In this document: positions 1-10,357 of the stretch, one piece after another
How positions within the stretch are numbered: the stretch's first letter is position 1
Layout of the letters: every line of letters starts with the position of its first letter
Assembly (NCBI GenBank): GCA_027604685.1
Contig: JADHYX010000160.1
Span: forward strand, 1 to 48,029
Source of the DNA: Lobulomyces angularis
Taxonomy: Eukaryota; Chytridiomycota; Chytridiomycetes; Lobulomycetales; Lobulomycetaceae
Length of the DNA stretch: 48,029 bases
Reading direction: 5' to 3'
Position numbers and translations under genes: made by a program
The notes under the pieces: model-generated
The model's input: only the letters and a program-made list of their open reading frames with translations
The model's database searches: none
Told to the model about the DNA's origin: nothing

Positions 1-102
1 TTTTTTTTTTTTAAAAAAATATTTAAACTTTTTAAAACACACAAAAAAAAAAAAACTCCTCCCAAAAAAAAAACAAATAAATTTTAATAATATTAACATT
101 AA

Positions 103-134
<32 letters not shown>

Positions 135-634
135 CTTTAAAAATTTGTTTTAAAAATAAAGCTATTTTTTTATTTTTTTTGCTGTTGAAATTTTTGAAAA
201 AGTTGAATTTTTTTTTTGAAAAATTTAAAAAAAATTGAAACAAAAAAAAAGAATTTTAAAGTCCGCATGTGCCACCAGGAGCCACCAGATCCTTTGAGTT
301 CAAGGAAAGAGCAGTAACTCAGGACGCACAACATCGTGGACCATACATTTTGTATTATAAATTGAATTATTTACATTCTTGATGCTTCTTACTATTAATG
401 CGCAGTGGATGCGTAGCTCAAAGTAGCTAAATATAGAAGAATTATATAACTTTGATACTTATGATTTATTTGAATTGTGGACTTATTCTCAAAGTTTTAG
501 GGTTATTGAACTTGTTCTCAAATGAAGTGCTTGTTTATACAGCTTATTTACATTGAAGTCTATCAGTTTATTGATATCAAATAACGAATAACCAAAATAC
601 CTACAATCAATTTCTTGATAATACTAATATCCTG

Positions 635-667
635 TATTAGATAAGCAGTAACCGGCGTTCTACTTAA
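635..667 (+). repeat. Left terminal inverted repeat of the element
   Basis: This 33-base arm matches the reverse complement of 1134-1166 at 32 of 33 positions. The single difference is CCGG here against CCAG in the other arm. The flank at 627-634 reads ATATCCTG. Confidence 0.75.
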
Positions 668-688
668 ATAATATAATAAGAAGATTTA

Positions 689-742
689 TATCCTTGCAAT
701 TGGATAACAAAAACTATTATTTTATATCCTTGTAAGCGGATA
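689..742. repeat. Pair of TATCC...GGATA palindromes, 36 bp apart
   Basis: TATCCTTGCAATTGGATA (689-706) and TATCCTTGTAAGCGGATA (725-742) are near-palindromes whose starts are 36 bases apart. The same motif with the same 36-base spacing recurs at 22341-22392, which suggests that the two loci are related copies. Function unknown. Confidence 0.6.
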
Positions 743-1133
743 GGTAAAGGTACCCGTTCACTTGGTTATTGTTTAAAGCTCATGACTACTTTTAAAATTA
801 ATTTGACTTGAACTGTTTAAGAAGAGGGAATAAAATAAAACTTCTGAAAACATTGATGACTTGTAAGTGTAAGGGTGAAATATGTGAATAAAATATATTC
901 CATTCTAATAGGATATGTTGCAATGGTGAACTAATTAAGATTTACAGGAGTTGGGTAAGGTAATTGAAACTATAAAATTAATTGATTCTTGATATATATA
1001 GGCTAGGGGGGGTTTGAAAATGGTAGTGTAGATAGTTATATAAGGGTTTCTTCGTTACACAAACCCTTGCTTGTTTGTTCAATTAATAAAAGACTTATAA
1101 CTTGATCTATTTTATATTCCTCTTATTTTTATA

Positions 1134-1166
1134 TTAAGTAGAACGCTGGTTACTGCTTATCTAATA
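1134..1166 (-). repeat. Right terminal inverted repeat of the element
   Basis: This is the partner of the arm at 635-667, in inverted orientation. The flank at 1168-1175 reads ATATCCCG, one substitution away from the left flank, with a single extra T between the arm and the flank. Confidence 0.75.
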
Positions 1167-1389
1167 TATATCCCGTGATTAAAATCATTTGGAGCTGATT
1201 AATGTGTTATTGTATCAGTAAATGATATCCTTTCAAAACTATTTTGAAGTTATTAATTAACAAAAAACTTTTTTTTTTTATGAAAATGGAAAGTTTTATT
1301 TAAAATAAAAAAATTTTTGTATTAATAAAAATAAAATATGAATCTAAGTACTATACAAACAAACAGAAAAAAAAAATTTGATTTAATTA

Positions 1390-1590
1390 TTAAACCTTGA
1401 AAAGGGCAGAAAACTTTTTCCACTTGGAAACCTTTGAAGAGCGTGCAGAAGCAAATGAGTCATTGGTGAGATATGAGCCAAAGGGCAGGTCGCTATGGAT
1501 CTCGAATTTAGCTTGTTCAGCAGATTCTTGCTGCAAAAGTTTACCTTTTGACGCGAATGAAACTAGTTGTGATGGTGAGTATTTTGCCAT
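1390..1590 (-). CDS. Possible small protein, 66 aa
   Basis: I do not recognise this gene. An ATG-initiated frame of 66 codons starts in an A-rich context (ATCAATGG) and has codon-like composition well above the surrounding AT content. The product is hydrophilic, rich in Ser and Lys, and ends in a basic stretch (SSKVSKWKKFSALFKV). It has no signal peptide or membrane segment. The opposite strand is also open over most of this length (1397-1642), so the strand is uncertain. The reverse strand is preferred because of the start context. Upstream in frame there is no stop for about 18 codons, so a longer N-terminus or an upstream exon is possible. Confidence 0.35.
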   Translation of the reverse strand: MAKYSPSQLVSFASKGKLLQQESAEQAKFEIHSDLPFGSYLTNDSFASARSSKVSKWKKFSALFKV

Positions 1591-1642
1591 TGATGTTTTT
1601 GAAATAAGGTTTTTTAAGAGGATTTTTTTGAAAAACTTTTAA

Positions 1643-2120
1643 CTGGATTTTAAAATAAAATTTTCCAACTCTTTATATATTGTACAAGGCGGCGCAGCAC
1701 AATGGTGGTTGAGCAGTTAGCCACCGAGCCACCGCAGCCAGCAATTAACACGCAATTACTAAATTTTACTTCTTTTTTTTTTTTTCAACAGTTTTTAAAA
1801 ATTTATATGTACTTCAGTTTTAATTTTATTTTCTTTTCATTAAACTTCAATTATATGTATTTGATGCTCAACAATTTTCCTTTTTGACCTATAAAAATTT
1901 CTGCATCTTAAATAAAGTTTCAGTGGTTCTCCCTTATTTCCCCCCCACCATTTTTCTAACTTCCAAGCCTCCTTTTAAAATAAGGAACAAAAAAAAGAAA
2001 CAATAAAAAAATAAAAACGTCAAACATAATAATAATAAAATAAAAAAATTAAATTTATGTAATTATTATCCTAAAAAAATAAAATATAAAATATAAAATA
2101 ATAAAAAAAATTCTGTAATT
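1643..2120. other. Intergenic, no gene seen
   Basis: A/T-rich spacer with a short GC-richer patch at 1688-1752 that contains GCCACCGAGCCACCGCAGCC. The related phrase GAGCCACC also occurs near 280 and near 40386. The rest is homopolymer-rich and carries no supported feature. Confidence 0.5.
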
Positions 2121-3891
2121 CTAATGACTTTTAACTTTTGATGGTTCACTACCTAAATTGTATAAATGATGAAGGTGTAATTTAAATGCTGCTGTAAACG
2201 ATGGTAACAAATTATATTTCACATTATGTTGTTTACACACCTCCATTACAATTGGTGCTATCGCTGGATAATGATATTGACTAATTGATGGAAACAAGTG
2301 ATGCTCTATTTGATAATTTAATGCTCCACATCTAAAAAAAAAATTTATTAATTATATGTGTATAAATAAATTTTTTTTTTTTTTTACAAAAAGGTTCCTA
2401 ATGCATTTCCATGTGCATAATCAATTGAAGTTCTTACTTGCACTTTTGCCCATTCATCAATTTCTCCCTCTTTTTCATAAAAATCTGCTATTGGTGAGAC
2501 ATGTGAAACTTGAAAATTCCAACTTAACCATAATCCTAAACAAAAAAAAATAAATAAATAATAAAAAACTTTTTTTAATAATTTTCTTTTCACCTGTCAT
2601 CAATTCACTAATAGTAAAAAGTATTAAAACTTCTTTAAAATTTATATTGAAATAATAAACTGGTAGATACAATCTCCAAAAAACAAAAAATGTTTTAACT
2701 AGAATCTAAAAAAAAAAAATTGTAAATAAATTGTTGCTTTAATTCCCTTTCTTACTTGTTCTATAACATGCCAAGTATTAATATTTGTGATTCTCAATAC
2801 CCCATTTTTTTGTTCTATCAAGGTATTAACAATATCTTGAATTCGGAATTTAATTCCCAGTAGTGAATATAGAACTGGAAGATATAAAAATTGTAATTTG
2901 TATACTTCCGACCAACGTTGAAATTTTGTTATGCGGCGTATATCTCCTGTCGGTTTAATAGGTAAATCAGCATCAACCTTTTTTTTTTTTTTTTTTTTAA
3001 AAAACTTTAAAAAGAAAAGACGCTAAAGTATTTACCTCTGAAATATTTGTATAGAGATGATGACTTAAAACATGTTGATGCAACCAGCTATTAATTGAAG
3101 CTCCTGCAAAAATATCCATCGTAATGTGTGAAAAAAAGGTCCTACAGAAAAAAAAAGTTAATTCTTTTTTTTTTTAATTTTTTAAGTTATTCTCACCAAC
3201 TAAAAGTAGTATGTCCAATTGCAGTATGTGAAGCGTCATGCATTTGGTGCAACAAAGGTAAAGCTTGAAAGATACCTAAAAATAAAAATAAAAAAATAGA
3301 AATAAATAAAAAAAAATTACCATAAATAACTGCAGCAAGTAATCTAAAATTCCAATCCATTTTAAAAAAGATTTTGTGCATCACCAGATACGAAAAGAAA
3401 GCCACAACAAACATAAAAAGTAGTCGTTTTATACCAGGAAGGGGATCTTTCGGATCTTTATTGGTTTTTTTAAAGTAATCTCCAACTTTTTTTGTCAAAT
3501 CTCTATAAAATCCTGTGTCTCTAGGAAACGATGGAAATTCATTTCTCCCTTCTAATTTTCCAATTTTAAATTTTTTTAAAATTTCCTGTGGTTTATCACT
3601 AATAGAAAAATTAAATATATAATTTTTTTTGGGAATCCTTACGTCCACCAATGGTAAGAAGGAATTAAGTTAGTTGTATCTCTACCACCGCCCAGTAACA
3701 AAAGATCAACTCCTCCCTTTAAAAATAAAAATAATTAGAAATAGCGAATATTTTACTTATACAGGATGCTTTTCCAAAAAAGGAGTGACATCAAACACTG
3801 AATCTTCGTAAATCACCCAGCAGCTTTCACGCGTGCAATGCGTTGAAACTTGCTTCCAAGTGTATGATGGCAAAGGCTGATTTTTGATCAT
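2121..3891 (-). CDS. Front-end fatty acid desaturase (Delta5-type) with N-terminal cytochrome b5 domain
   Basis: A nine-exon gene; my spliced model is in frame throughout and gives 452 aa, the normal length for the family. The N-terminus is a cytochrome b5 domain with the haem motif HPGG (split by intron 1). It is followed by membrane segments and the three histidine boxes of acyl desaturases: HDASH (about 3240), HQHVLSHH (about 3070) and QIEHH (about 2310, in QIEHHLFPS). Front-end desaturases insert a double bond between an existing one and the carboxyl end of an acyl chain in the ER, taking electrons through the fused b5. The HDASH box and overall layout resemble Mortierella-type Delta5 enzymes, but regioselectivity (Delta5 or Delta6) cannot be read from sequence. 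Exons, reverse strand: 3891-3763, 3716-3643, 3598-3321, 3275-3197, 3141-3036, 2977-2756, 2705-2594, 2535-2388, 2331-2121. Confidence 0.9.
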
Positions 3892-4014
3892 TATTTGTAA
3901 AAAATTTTATCAAACAAAAAATATTTAAAGAAAAATTATTTTTTTTTTTTTTTTTTAATTTTTCTATCCCCAAAAACTGTTAATTTTGAAACCCTGATTT
4001 AACCCTCAGGGAGG

Positions 4015-5321
4015 TCAAGGTAGCACAGAAAAAACATTCAACAAACGAGAATTCATTTCCTCCTCAACAGCTTTTTGCAGGACCACCATAACAGGCGCAA
4101 CTTCAAAATTTAACTGGAAACTGAAAACATATTAAGATTTCAACTGAAAAAGCATAAAATATTCACCTCTCATCGTTTAGACTCTGTATACTTTTAATGG
4201 GAACACAATTTCTTGTTGTGCTAGCCAAAAAGCAACCGCACCAGGTTGACGATGACTTTAAATTCGGAAATTTAAATTGAAATTGGATTCCTAATTTCTT
4301 ACATGCACTAATGTTAGAAACGGTTGTTTTTAAAAAAAAAAAAGTTAACTTTTTTTAAAAATTCTTAATTTTAAACCTTGAAACTAAAGAAATCATTGAT
4401 CCAGGCAATACTTGATCTTGAGGGGCAGAAATAATAGTAAACATGGAAAAGTCTACAGCATTTTGTGGGTCAAAATTAGAATCATTTGTTGTTAAAACGC
4501 AAAAGTTAGACGTTAGCCCTTCAAATATATCATTTGAATCATCCATCAATACAACCTCATGAATGGGTGAAACGACTAAATCATCAAATTTAACTCGGTC
4601 CAATACCCATTGAGATGCTTTAACCATTGGCAAAGATCTAGGTTTGCCACCTAGTAAAATTTTACAATAGGGTAACTTATTTTCTTTAAATGTATCACAT
4701 AAACAAATTATTTTCATGTTTTCCTAAAGAAAGTATTTTTTGTTATAAAAAACCAAAAAAAAAAAAATCTCTTACTGTTTCATCTTTAAAAATCAAAATT
4801 GTAACTTTTGCTTCAATTTCAGTAGAGCTATTTGGTATATCTATCTGTAAAATTTGCTTATAAAATTCTTCAATGCAGTTTTTAATTAAAAAAAAGATTT
4901 TTTTTTTATCATCGACAGTCAAGGCAAAATTAAATAACTCCTCCGCACCCAATTTTAATCTATTAAAATGGAAGTTATAATCAACCTATATATTTTTTTT
5001 TAATTAAAAACAATTAAAAATAAAAAGGTGTTTATTATTTTGTTTACTATATTTGAATTTTTTTTTGTTCTAATAACCGTATATGCCCCTAAAAAGGATA
5101 AAAGTGATAAGGTAAGAAAGATTTAAATAAAAAAAAAGGAAAACTGTATAAACTTTACCAAAATTTTGATTTAATAGAAAACTCTTCGGAGTGTGCTGAG
5201 ATTTATTAATTAAAATGCTACCACTTTTATTAGTTGAAACTAAAACTATATAATTGATACATAATTTTTAAAATTAACTTTTTTTGTAAAATTCAACTGA
5301 AAAACCTGAAGTAAAGCTCAT
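4015..5321 (-). CDS. Class IV PLP aminotransferase-like protein
   Basis: A gene of about seven exons. The model starts with a 16-base first exon (5321-5306), then 5239-5159, 5088-5048, 4985-4776, 4723 to about 4375, about 4303 to 4163, and about 4121 to 4015. Landmarks of fold-type IV PLP enzymes (branched-chain and D-amino-acid aminotransferases) appear in order. They are GAYTVIRT near the N-terminus, the helix FHFNRLKLGAEEL, a lysine in MVKASQWVLDR that fits the PLP-binding position, the substrate loop FEGLTSNFCVL, LPGS followed by a helix, and FLASTTRNCVPI near the C-terminus. The closest pattern I know is the plant and fungal D-aminotransferase-like subfamily, whose substrate is not settled, so none is assigned. 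The start exon is the least certain part. The gene is divergent from the HMG-box gene, with under 200 bp between the starts. Confidence 0.75.
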
Positions 5322-5508
5322 GAATTCAAGAAAAAAAAAAAAAGCAAAAGGATCTTAAACTATGAAGAAAATACAGAAAATCTTTCTATAATTTTGCAGA
5401 TTAAGTAGATGAAAAATTATATTTTACTTCTACAAAATCCTCTATAAAAAGAAAAAATTTTGTTACACATCAATATCCTCTCTGAAAAAAAAATTTTTTA
5501 AAAAAACT

Positions 5509-6107
5509 ATGGTATGAAAAAGTTTAAAAAAAAAAAATTTAATTGACAATCAATCTTATTCTTTAAGGCAAAAGAGGAAAAAAAAAGAATTGTTAAAAAA
5601 AAAAAAGATCCTAATGCTCCAAAAAAAAATTTAAGTGCAGTAAGAAAATTTTTTAACTTTTTTTTTTTTTACTTTATTATTTTTTTTTTTTATTTATAAA
5701 AAGTTTATGTTTTTTTGCTCAAACTCAACGGCCCATTATTAAATCTGAAAATCCTGACGCTGGTTTCGGTAAATAAAATAATATGATAAAATTTTTACTT
5801 TTAAACAATCCAAACTTGAATTTTTTTTTTTTAACTTTTTTTTTTAATAAAAGGTGAAGTCGGAAAAATTTTAGGTATATAAATAATGAGGAATTAAAAA
5901 AAAAATAGTTTTAATTTTTTTTTTTTTTTTTTTTTAGGTGAAAGTTGGAGAAATTTAAGTGAGGAAGAAAAAAAAGTTTATCAAGATAAAGCTGATAAAG
6001 ATAAAATTAGGTACACAGAGGCTACATTGGCTTACAAGGTAAATTTTTTAAATTTCAGTTTTTATATTTTACTTTCTTTTCTTCAGGAACAACAAGTGGA
6101 ACAGTAA
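5509..6107 (+). CDS. HMG-box chromatin protein (Nhp6/HMGB-like), frame broken once
   Basis: A small single-HMG-box protein of about 93 aa. These proteins bend DNA and assist nucleosome remodelling and transcription in the nucleus. A lysine-rich N-terminal arm leads into KKKKDPNAPKKNLSA, the hallmark start of an Nhp6/HMGB box, then FFAQTQRPIIKSENPD, GEVGKILGESWRNLSEEEK and a C-terminal helix ending EQQVEQ. Exons: 5509-5511 (ATG alone), 5568-5639, 5704-5768, 5854-5874, 5938-6038, 6087-6107. The junction from exon 2 to exon 3 reads through only if the run of seven T at 5710-5716 is one base shorter, so the sequence as given has a one-base frame break, probably a homopolymer error. The start is inferred: ATG followed at once by GTATGA is the only nearby ATG that splices in frame. 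Confidence 0.75.
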
Positions 6108-6560
6108 TGCAATAAATATTCTTTCAATTTCTTTAGTAGAAAACTTTTTATTTTTTTTTCATTGTATTTTTTTTAATTAATCTTCATATCAATTTTTTTC
6201 ATCTATTCTATTTTTTGTGTGTAAATAATAATAAAAGTTTTAGTTCATAAAAAAAAAAAAATTATAAATTGGATAATCAACTGTAGTTTTAAATTTACTT
6301 TTTTATCGTTAAAAAATGAAATCCTATTCTATTAATTTTAAAATACGATTATTTTATCCCTTTTTTTCTTTAAAAAAAATTAATAATTTATATTTTTATA
6401 GATCCATCCTATTTTTTCCAAATTAAGAATTATAATTTCCTTTTTGTTTTAAAAACTTTTAATGGTTTGTATTTTTTACGGCAGTTTCTTTTTATTTAAT
6501 TTTTTTTTAATCACTGTTTTTTTTTTTTATACATTATTTATATATTTAATTTTTTTTTTG

Positions 6561-7339
6561 TCATGCAGTTCTAATATCTGTTAAAACTCTACCAAGTAAT
6601 CCTACACCACCAATTTCAGTAACCTTTTCATGCCAAAGTAAAAGATTTTGAGGATTAAACTTGTCTAATAAACAAAAGTTAAAAAAAAAAAAAAAAATCG
6701 TGCTTTTAAAAATTACCAGGATGTTCCATTCCTTTGTAAATGTACTTGGCTAAAGTTTCTAAATCCCAATTAGAGTCTATTGGTATATCCGATGGTTTCG
6801 CTGTGGTTAATACAGAAAGTACTAGTGACAAATTTTTTTCCTATATAAAAAAATTTAATTTTGCCATGTTGAAAAAAAAAAAAATATCAACCTTTAGACT
6901 TAAATCACAATTTCCTAAAGGAGGATTTTCCAAAACATGCTTCAAAGCTTGTGAGAGATCTCCACTAATTAAAAACGAGAGTTAAATTATTGTTGAGTAG
7001 TAAAATAAAAAAAAATGCTAAATCATTTTTGAATGAAAATCAAAATTTTTTTTTTTCATTTAGAAGTTAGGAAATGAAAGAAATGAAAAGTTCATTGATA
7101 AAGTTAGAATAAGTAATCACCGTGACAGACTGCTTTGCACTTTATTTTGTCTCTCTCTTAGCTGATTTTCCAGTTCCAAGTTATTGGCTCCAACACTTTT
7201 TCTTAATTCTTCCTCATCTAACGCAAGAAAAATTATAAGATTAAAAGATAGTTATTAAAATTTAGAAAAAAATTCATTAATGTAAAATACCATCACTATT
7301 TTCAATTTCTACATTTTTTTTTCTTAATCCACTGTTCAT
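6561..7339 (-). CDS. ARPC5: Arp2/3 complex subunit 5 (ARPC5, p16)
   Basis: Five exons give about 148 aa, the usual size of ARPC5. The N-terminus runs MNSGLRKKNVEIENSD, then DEEELRKSVGANNLELENQL, then GDLSQALKHVLENPPLGN. The C-terminal part carries the family signature: YIYKGMEHP, LLLWHEKVTEIGGVGLLGR and a final RVLTDIRTA. The protein is one of seven subunits of the Arp2/3 complex, which nucleates branched actin at endocytic patches and lamellipodia. Exons run roughly 7339-7291, 7216-7123, 6966-6893, 6845-6718 and 6664-6561 on the reverse strand. Its start is close to a short AT-rich gap before the Ly6-like gene. Nothing looks degenerate. Confidence 0.9.
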
Positions 7340-7813
7340 CTTTTACTTTCTCTTTGTTGTAATTTTATAAAAATTTCTTTTTTTTTTTTGAGATCAAAAA
7401 AATTTAAGAAAAAGGTTTAAAGCCCTCAAAATTTTTTTGCATGAATAGAAAACTCAATTAAGTTGGGAAGAAAAAAATGGTACTAAATTACATATCCTTC
7501 TCTACTTTTTTATTATTTTTTTTTTTTTCATTCTACTGTCAAGTTTTTTAGAATTTTTTTTTGTTGAATTTTGCAATCCTTCTATTCAATTGATTGGTGA
7601 AAAATTAAAAAAAAATAAAAAAATTGGCTAAAAAAATTTTAAAAAAAAAAAAACAGAAAATAATAAATTCTGAATTTATTTTTTACCAATTTCATATATT
7701 TTTTTTTATTTTTTATTATTTTTTTAAAATTTTTTTTTTATTTTTTTTATATTTTTTATGAATTTTATTTAACAAAAAATATAAAAATTTAAAAAAAAAA
7801 TATTAAAATTAAG

Positions 7814-9854
7814 ATGAAAATTAATACTCTTTTTTCTGCATTTTTATTTCTCTTCAGTAACACCTGCGCATACGAAATAATTAAAAAGTAAATTAAACCT
7901 TTATTCTTCTTTCTGAATTTTATTTTATAAATTTATTTTTTCATTTCTTTTACACTGATAGCATAAAAGGATATGACAAGGCAACATATAGCTGTTCAGT
8001 AGTTAAAACCTGCTCTGAATCATTGAATTATTTTTCAACGTAAAGATTATATTTTTTAATTTTCAACTTTTTTTTTTTAATTTATTTTTTTATTGAAAAA
8101 ATTAAATAAAAAAAACTAAAAAATTTAACTATAGTGAATGGGTTTGTTTTGACGAAGAGAATTTAAGATGCGAAAAACCTGAAAAAGTAAATTTGGCGAA
8201 AGGATCCAAATTTTATTATGCAAAGCTTACCTGCACAGATGGTAAACAACTTTTTGGATGTCAAGAATCAAAACCAGCCAGTCTTCCGCCCAAATCTGAA
8301 ATAAAACCATCTCCTGGATCTCCTACATCTCCTACAATTCCTACAATTCCTACAATTCCTACAATTCCTACAATTCCTACATCTCCTACATCTCCTACCT
8401 CTCCTACAGCTACTCTGCAAGGTCCTCCAACAACTTCTCTAGTAACACAATACTCACCAAAAACAACTGCAGAATCTACTGCCGCCGAAACTTATGCCCC
8501 CACAGAACCATACAACTTGACTTGCTACGTTGGAGAAAGTTACGATCCTACTACCATTGGTGCGTATACTAATTTTGGTCAAAATCAAGCATGTTTGACT
8601 GCAGTTTCAATTTTTGAAAACAAAATTTACTATTCCTACGATTTAGTAGACAGCTCTTCTTGCGAATTATACGCTAATAACGTAAGCTACTATATATTAG
8701 TAAACAGAGTTTCTAAAAATTTTTTAATTTTTTTTGTATAACTTAAATAGATGTTTTACAAAAATGCTACTTGTTGTGAGTCAGATTTTTGTAACAAAAT
8801 AATTTCAACAGGAGATAATGAAGGCACAGTTAGTGATAATTCTACTGTACCTGTCGGTATTTCATGTTATGTTGGAAGTAGTAATAACTTGACAGCAGTT
8901 TCAAAAGTTGTAACATACGAAAATGACGGACCAAACAGCTGCTTTACAGCTAGACGAGATAATAACACCATATTTTCTTATTTTTCTACGACGGAATGCA
9001 ATAACTATTTGAATGGTGCTTTTGAAGTATGGCTCTTAAATATATTTTCATTGAATTTTTGCTTATTATTTTAATAAATATTTAGTACTATAAAGATGTC
9101 ACATGCTGCAGTGAGGACGGTTGCAATTATCCTGATGGAAATTATAACATCGAACCAGTATCAACCATCACATGTTTTGTTGGAACAGATGCGGATCTCT
9201 TTTTTGAAGCGTTGGTTACTTCGTATGATGAACAAACGTACAGCTGTGTTTCTGCCTTTGATTTAAAAAATAAGTTCTGGTATTATTCCTATGATCTAAC
9301 ATCCAACTGTGCAAATTATGAAACAGGAGGTAGTCTATCTGCGGTATGAGTGAAGGAGAAATATTTAAATGATTACTTAACTATTTTTCTAGTATCTTGC
9401 AAACGCAACTTGTTGTGATACCGATAGGTGTAATGATCCATCAAACAACGAACCAAATTCAGTTGTAACTACAACAGTATCCAGTAGCGTGATTCCAACG
9501 GTAAATGACACGTCTGCAACCACACCAACTTCCATTGTTAGCTCTTTAAATCCATTGCCAACACAGGATCCAAATTCTTTGACGTGCTATGTGGGAGAGA
9601 GTAGAACGGAATCGTTGTACAAATACACAAAGTATGGACGTAATCAAAGTTGCTTACTGGCAACATCTCTGGAAATGGGAGTGTATTATTTTTCTTATGA
9701 TTTGATCCAAACTTCTGAATGTAGTTCTTATGCTGCTGATGTAAACATAAAAAAAAAATTTTTATTTTAAATTTTAATTTTTATTCGTTTCTAGAGTTTC
9801 TATGTAAGTGCTAAATGTTGTGAAATTGATTTGTGTAATGGTCTTTCTATCTAA
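7814..9854 (+). CDS. Secreted protein with four Ly6/uPAR-like cysteine repeats
   Basis: Seven exons splice in frame to 546 aa. Residues 1-19 are a signal peptide (MKINTLFSAFLFLFSNTCA). A separate Cys-rich N-terminal section is followed by a Pro/Ser/Thr linker built on PTIP/PTSP triplets (about residues 115-145). Then come four repeats, each running (L/I)(T/S)C(Y/F)VG, an inner Cys, a YYSYDL-like strand, another Cys, then CC-x4-CN. This is the cysteine order of a reduced Ly6/uPAR (three-finger) domain with six Cys, lacking the usual second Cys of the first loop. Each repeat is split by a phase-0 intron at the same place, just before the FY..ATCC strand (8682-8750, 9027-9085, 9344-9392, 9741-9794), so the repeats arose by duplication of an exon pair. 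Many N-glycosylation sites are present. No C-terminal GPI signal or membrane helix is seen, so the protein is probably secreted. Function unknown; the fold assignment needs a profile search. Confidence 0.8.
8322..8412 (+). repeat. Coding minisatellite (CCTACAATT / CCTACATCT)
   Basis: A nine-base unit repeated about ten times encodes alternating Pro-Thr-Ile and Pro-Thr-Ser. It forms the stalk-like linker between the N-terminal section and the four cysteine repeats of the secreted protein. Such tracts usually vary in length between strains and are often O-glycosylated. Confidence 0.85.
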
Positions 9855-10357
9855 AAGACCCTTACGAAAGTATTTTTTTATGTTAATTAATTTTTTATAT
9901 ATTTTTTTTTCTTAAAAAAAGTACTTTTTAGTTTGTGTTAAGTAAATTTTTGTAGATTTCCTATTTTAAGAATATTTTATTGTTTCTGTAAAATAAATCA
10001 TTTCATTTTCACAAAAAAAAAAAAATTAATTAAATAATTATTAAAGTAAAATATAATATTTTAGGAATTAAAAGAAAATTAAAGGTATTAAACACGACTA
10101 CTAATTGTTAGAATTTTTTAACAAAATAAAATCCAAGCAGTAAAAAGTTTTAAAAACAACACAAAAAAAAATAGATATGTCCTTAAAAATACTAAATTGT
10201 CAAAAAAAGCAGTTTACTTTTTTTAAAAAATTGTGGAAACCGTTTCAAAAATAGTTTAAGAATTCACTTTTTTATTTTATTGCGATAACAAAAAAAAAAA
10301 AAAACAAAAAGTAGATTAAAAAAGAATAAGAAAAATAAAATGACTATTTAGCAGAGG
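9855..10357. other. Convergent 3' intergenic region
   Basis: The space lies between two genes that converge. A polyadenylation-like AATAAA occurs at about 9992 for the forward gene. The rest is AT-rich with homopolymer runs and shows no further feature. Confidence 0.5.

Larger units (their letters stand above)
635..1166. mobile_element. MITE-like non-autonomous DNA element
   Basis: Two 33-base arms, 635-667 and 1134-1166, are inverted copies of each other with one mismatch. The left arm begins TATTAGATAAGCAGTAACC and the right arm ends GGTTACTGCTTATCTAATA. The similarity continues weakly inward for about 15 more bases. ATATCCTG lies directly outside the left arm and ATATCCCG one base outside the right arm, which looks like an aged 8-bp target-site duplication of the hAT type. 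The 466-base interior has no long open frame. It holds two palindromic motifs (689-706 and 725-742), a TATATAAGGG box near 1038 and an AATAAA near 1084. A solo LTR is the main alternative, but the long terminal inverted repeats argue for a DNA element. Confidence 0.6.
1..1389. other. Non-coding contig end with repeat element
   Basis: I see no convincing gene here. The first 240 bases are almost pure A/T homopolymer. Positions 262-345 are a small GC-richer patch containing the direct repeat GCCACCAG twice. The stretch 635-1166 is the inverted-repeat element described separately. The whole stretch could be sub-repetitive contig-end sequence, and the homopolymer end suggests that assembly stopped there. 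Confidence 0.6.

Noticed and set aside
262..345. tRNA-like patch: GTCC at one end, GGAC at the other, GAGTTCAAGG inside
   Set aside because: The arms beyond four bases do not pair, the length is wrong, and no proper B box (GGTTCGANTCC) or anticodon arm is present.
1397..1642. Forward 81-codon frame opposite the possible 66-aa gene
   Set aside because: The reverse frame has the better start context. The forward frame is probably its shadow, though neither is secure.
1702..1887. Forward 61-codon frame
   Set aside because: Its second half is a poly-T artefact (runs of Phe, Tyr and Asn) with no codon pattern.
5084..5121. Upstream HMG-box exon reading APKKDKSDK before GTAAGA
   Set aside because: ATGCCCCT gives the wrong frame, and the same bases on the other strand form the acceptor and exon encoding GAYTVIRT of the aminotransferase.
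5122..5508. snoRNA in the HMG-box/aminotransferase spacer
   Set aside because: Isolated CTGA and GATGA words occur, but no C/D box pair with terminal stem is present.
7814..9854. Reading the three-finger-like repeats as a venom toxin
   Set aside because: Four tandem repeats with a stalk and glycosylation sites do not fit single-domain toxins. Ly6/uPAR-like surface or secreted proteins fit better.
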